Part shown: piece after piece, positions 60,971 to 64,000 of the stretch | How positions within the stretch are numbered: position 1 is the first letter of the stretch | Layout of the letters: every line of letters begins with the position of its first letter | Assembly (NCBI RefSeq): GCF_040802235.1 | Contig: NC_133161.1 | Span: 16,447,001-16,511,000, forward strand | Reading direction: 5' to 3' | Length of the DNA: 64,000 nucleotides | Source: Manis javanica | Taxonomy: Eukaryota; Chordata; Mammalia; Pholidota; Manidae | Position numbers and translations under genes: made by a program | The notes under the pieces: model-generated | What the model saw: only the letters and a program-made list of their open reading frames with translations | What the model was told of the DNA's origin: nothing | Databases searched by the model: none

Positions 60971-61560
60971 CATTGACATATCACCTCTCTGTTAGAATGG
61001 CTTCATCAAAAAGGCAAGAAATGAGTTGGCGAGGATATGGAGGAAAGGGAACCCTTGTGCACTGTTGGGAATGTAAATTAGTACAGTTACTATAGAAAAC
61101 AATATGGAAGTTCCTCAAAAAATTTAAACTAGAATTAACAGTTGATCAGTTCCATTTCTGGGTATTTATCCAGAGGAAACAAACATCCCCATGTTCACTG
61201 CGGCATTATTTACAGTAGCCAAGACATGGAAACAACTCAATGTCCATCAGTGGATAAATAAAGAAAACTGTGTGTACATACACACACAGGAATATTACTC
61301 AGCCATAAGAAGGAAATCCTGCCATTTGCTTCAACATGGCTGCACCTTGAAGGCATAATGCTAATGAATCAGTCAGAGAAAGACAAAATTCTCAATGATG
61401 CTATTTATATATGGAATCTGGAAAAATAAAACCTACCTCATAAATACAATGAACATACTGGTTATTGCTCAAGGCAGGAGTGGGAATGTGGGTGAAATGG
61501 GTGAAGGTGGTCAAAAGGTAAAACTTCCAAAGTCCTAGGGATGTATGGGGACTGGCAGAT
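60971..61560 (+). mobile_element. Older L1 LINE, right part (sense)
   Basis: Resumes in register after the nested copy ('cattgacatatcacctctctgttagaatggc') and continues to the 3' UTR ('gtgaaggtggtcaaaaggtaaaacttcc'). Confidence 0.85.
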
Positions 61561-61784
61561 GGGAACAGAATCTAAAAGTTAATTACTCAGATAGCATGAG
61601 TACATTATTTAGAGCTATAGAAATAATCAGAGCTAAGAATAAATTATTCAAATGGTTTCTTAAAGGAAGGGATATGGCCGAATATACTTAAATTCTCTAA
61701 TAATAGTATCTACCAAAAAATCACTTTCTTTAAATATTCTTATTCACATTGACAAAACTCGTTCATCTTTTTTAAAACTGTTTT

Positions 61785-61960
61785 GGCTTTGTTAAATTTA
61801 TTCCTGTTTTACTGTCTTGATGCTATTATAAATGGAATTTTCTTAATTTCATTTTTGTAATTTGAATATAGAACCTTTTGTTACTATGAAATGCCCCTTT
61901 GTATTTTATTTTAAAGTTTCTGTTGTCTGATACATAGTCAGTTCTCTTTCTTCTTTTTTA
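61785..61960 (-). repeat. Old L1 ORF2 fragment, reverse strand
   Basis: 'gttaaatttattcctgttttactgtcttgatgctattataaatggaattttctt' and 'gaaatgcccctttgtattttattttaaagtttctgttgtctgat' are decayed antisense L1. Confidence 0.5.
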
Positions 61961-62839
61961 AAGAAATACATACATACACCTATTTAGAACAAGAGTAGAC
62001 AAAAACACCGGAATGTTAGCTGGAGTTGTTTCTGCCTTACAGAACTGAGTTTTGTTTTTTTGTATATTCTCAGTTCTGTGATGAGTTCATATTAGATTGG
62101 CTTACTTAGAATAAAAGGTGATATGTAAATATTTTATCAGCTAGATTTTTTTTGGTTGCAAAAAGCATAAATTGACTAACAAGTCAAGAAGGAATTTTTG
62201 AAGATGGACTAGTCTGTAGAACCAAAAGCTAGCGGACCAAGCTCAGAAGAGGCTGGAGCTGTGGCACCTACTGGCCTCTGGGGAGCAAAAACTTCTCAAT
62301 TGGTGATGCCACCAGAATAAATGAACTCTTGACTTTGTATTCTCTCCTTGTTCTTTCCAGACAAGATTGAAAATCCAGAAGTGAGCGTCCTGCTTGAGTC
62401 AAATAAATCTTTGACACTTGGCGTCATGGCATCCTGAGTTACATACAGCCTCAGGACTCTCATACTGGGGACAAATGGTTCCCCAAAATGAAATTAGGAT
62501 GCTGTTTTCAAAAGAAGGGAAATTAACTCTGGCAACTAAAAGCAACAGATGTTCACTATAATACTTAACTTCTTGTTAATACAGAATTGCAGTTTACAGT
62601 GCTAGTCATAAAAACAGCCATCAAAATGCAGACAAAATAATTTGTTTTGAATACAATGATGGCAGTTTTGTCACTTACCCAGCCTTGAAGACCTAACACA
62701 TTTGAAGTTCTCACAGATTTCTCTCCCACTTGACTAAGTTCTGTTTGTTCTTTGGGCAGTTAAATGCTATTAGAAAGTGAGGAAATAGAGAATTTTATAA
62801 TCATATGGAGGAGGACTTTGTGATAATTGAACACTTTCT
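61961..62839. other. Unassigned intron 3 sequence
   Basis: 62140-62480 has a repeat-like feel ('ggttgcaaaaagcataaattgactaac') but no family assigned. No exon was recognised. Confidence 0.35.
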
Positions 62840-63150
62840 GGAATGTCATCTTCTCCTTGGCTTACCTAGTGAGCTTGTACTTACTCATCAAGATGCAGCT
62901 CAAGCATGACTTCATCTGAGACTTTGTCCCTTCCCCCTCCTACCACATCCCAGGCTAGTTCACAGGCCACTCACGGCTATGCATAATGCTATTACTGTTC
63001 TCATCCCACTACGTTGTACTGGTCATTCGCCCATCTCCCACACTAGCCAGACTGGCAGACTCTCTGTCTGGTTTTTCTTTGATTCTCAGCACCTTATACA
63101 GTGTCTGCACATTGCACATACAGTAAATATTTGTTGAATAATTGAATGAA
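62840..63150 (+). repeat. L2 3' end, sense
   Basis: 'catcaagatgcagctcaagcatgacttcatctgagactttgtcccttccc' through to 'cagtaaatatttgttgaataattgaatgaa' is a clear L2 3' terminus. Confidence 0.9.
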
Positions 63151-63154
63151 TTTG

Positions 63155-63370
63155 CCAGAGAATGGGAATAAGGCATTCCATATGAAACCCAGCATGTATA
63201 AAGGCATGGCATGTGGTGTTTCAAGAAATGGTGAGAAATTCCATAGTTAGAGCGCAGAGAGATTAATGGGAGAAGAGACTGGTGAGTCTGACTAGATTTG
63301 GTCTCTAAAGGACCATTAATGCCAAGTTTAGCCAGCTCTGTAGGCCTTAGGAAAAGAATGGTGTGATTTG
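63155..63370 (-). repeat. L2 fragment, reverse strand
   Basis: 'gaatgggaataaggcattccatatgaaacccagcatgtataaaggcatgg' and 'agccagctctgtaggccttagg' are antisense L2, directly abutting the sense L2 end. Confidence 0.65.
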
Positions 63371-63514
63371 GTAAAAGGGGGAGGGGAGGACACTAGAGGC
63401 TATTTGATCAATTTATGCTGGTTGGGGCTGGAACTAGCAGAACCCTCAAGTGGTGGAATATTGCTGTCTCTGGGAGGGAAAGAGGTTCAGACCTGGTTTG
63501 GGAAACAGACTCAT

Positions 63515-63665
63515 CTACCATGCAGTAGGCACTTCTCTAAAAGGTACTGGGAACATAGTGGTGAATAGTACAGACAAGATTCCTGCTTCCAAAGAGCTTC
63601 ATTCTAGTGAGGGCAGACGAATTGACACATAAGTATGTACGCATTCTCAACACTGAAATGCCGTG
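63515..63665 (-). repeat. L2 3'-end fragment, reverse strand
   Basis: 'gcagtaggcacttctctaaaaggtactgggaacatagtggtgaatagtacagacaagattcctgcttcc' is the antisense L2 terminus. Confidence 0.8.
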
Positions 63666-64000
63666 TTGCAAGTTAAAAATTCCAGAACAGCATGCCCCAA
63701 GTAAACAGTTAAAAGCAGACTGGAGAGTTACTTCTCTGAGTGTAGAAGGGAACCTCTTTTTATAGCCCATATCTTAGTTATTTACTGCTAAGTTTTTATA
63801 AGAATAATGACCAATATTACACATTTTAAGAACATGTCTAAAATGAAAGGTTTGTAAGCTCTGCACTGTAGAATATGTAATATGCACTCTCCAAAAAGTG
63901 TTGTGAAGAAAAAAATTTGTCACAGTAAAATTAGCAAAAGTGATTTTTCTGCATTTTATACTACACATTTTTTGTAAAGATTAATTGGGTAAGTATTTGA
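63666..64000. other. Unassigned intron 3 sequence at the window edge
   Basis: No exon 4 of MTPN or named repeat recognised before the end. Confidence 0.45.

Larger units (their letters stand above)
12230..64000 (+). other. MTPN: MTPN gene span (exons 1-3; 3' end beyond the window)
   Basis: The transcription unit inferred from the promoter and three coding exons. Intron 1 (12539-42826) is about 30.3 kb, intron 2 (42941-43795) is 855 bp, and intron 3 begins at 43880 and runs past the window. Every visible intron starts with GT and ends with AG and lies between codons (phase 0). The final exon, which should carry about 28 codons plus a long 3' UTR, was looked for by eye and not found. The left limit is an estimate from promoter motifs. 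Confidence 0.85.

Noticed and set aside
1..64000. CRISPR arrays, operons, tRNA or rRNA genes, riboswitches, or a phage or plasmid system.
   Set aside because: No regularly spaced repeats, no clustered same-strand genes and no recognisable tRNA cloverleaf. The window is mammalian and the regularities are retrotransposons.

Overview
This window is nuclear DNA from a placental mammal. The evidence is an intron-split vertebrate gene with GT-AG splice sites, a CpG-island promoter, and a background of mammalian repeats: L1, L2, MIR, hAT-Charlie, Tigger and endogenous-retroviral LTRs. Nothing looks bacterial, viral or plasmid-borne. I see no Alu, B1/B2, ruminant Bov or carnivore tRNA-Lys SINE, while L1 of several ages is plentiful. 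The younger L1 3' end reminds me of L1 in pangolin-type genomes. That is recollection, not a search, so the species is left open.

The only gene I can support is MTPN (myotrophin, also called V-1), on the + strand. Its CpG island and TATA-less promoter lie at about 11.98-12.72 kb. Exon 1 coding runs 12467-12538, exon 2 is 42827-42940 and exon 3 is 43796-43879. These give codons 1-90 of a protein that is normally 118 residues. The last coding exon (about 28 codons plus 3' UTR) was not found before 64000, so intron 3 exceeds 20.1 kb. The small ankyrin-repeat protein sequesters actin capping protein and has been linked to cardiac hypertrophy and NF-kB.

Layout: 1-11.9 kb is intergenic upstream DNA holding a hAT element split by a reverse-strand solo LTR, a 3.5 kb degenerate L1, an L2 remnant and a sense-oriented ERV1-type solo LTR. 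12-12.7 kb is the promoter and exon 1. 12.5-42.8 kb is intron 1, with MIR, L2 and L1 fragments and a 2.9 kb L1 in reverse orientation ending 280 bp before exon 2. 42.8-43.9 kb holds exons 2 and 3. 43.9-64 kb is intron 3, with MIR, L2, hAT and Tigger remnants and a younger L1 nested in an older one.

I found no convincing previously undescribed system. The observations most worth a second look concern genome architecture: related inverted L1 copies flanking MTPN exons 2-3, insertion histories that can be read from target-site duplications, and a 5' leader that stays open in the MTPN frame. All open frames outside the MTPN exons are either L1/L2 coding remnants or chance frames.
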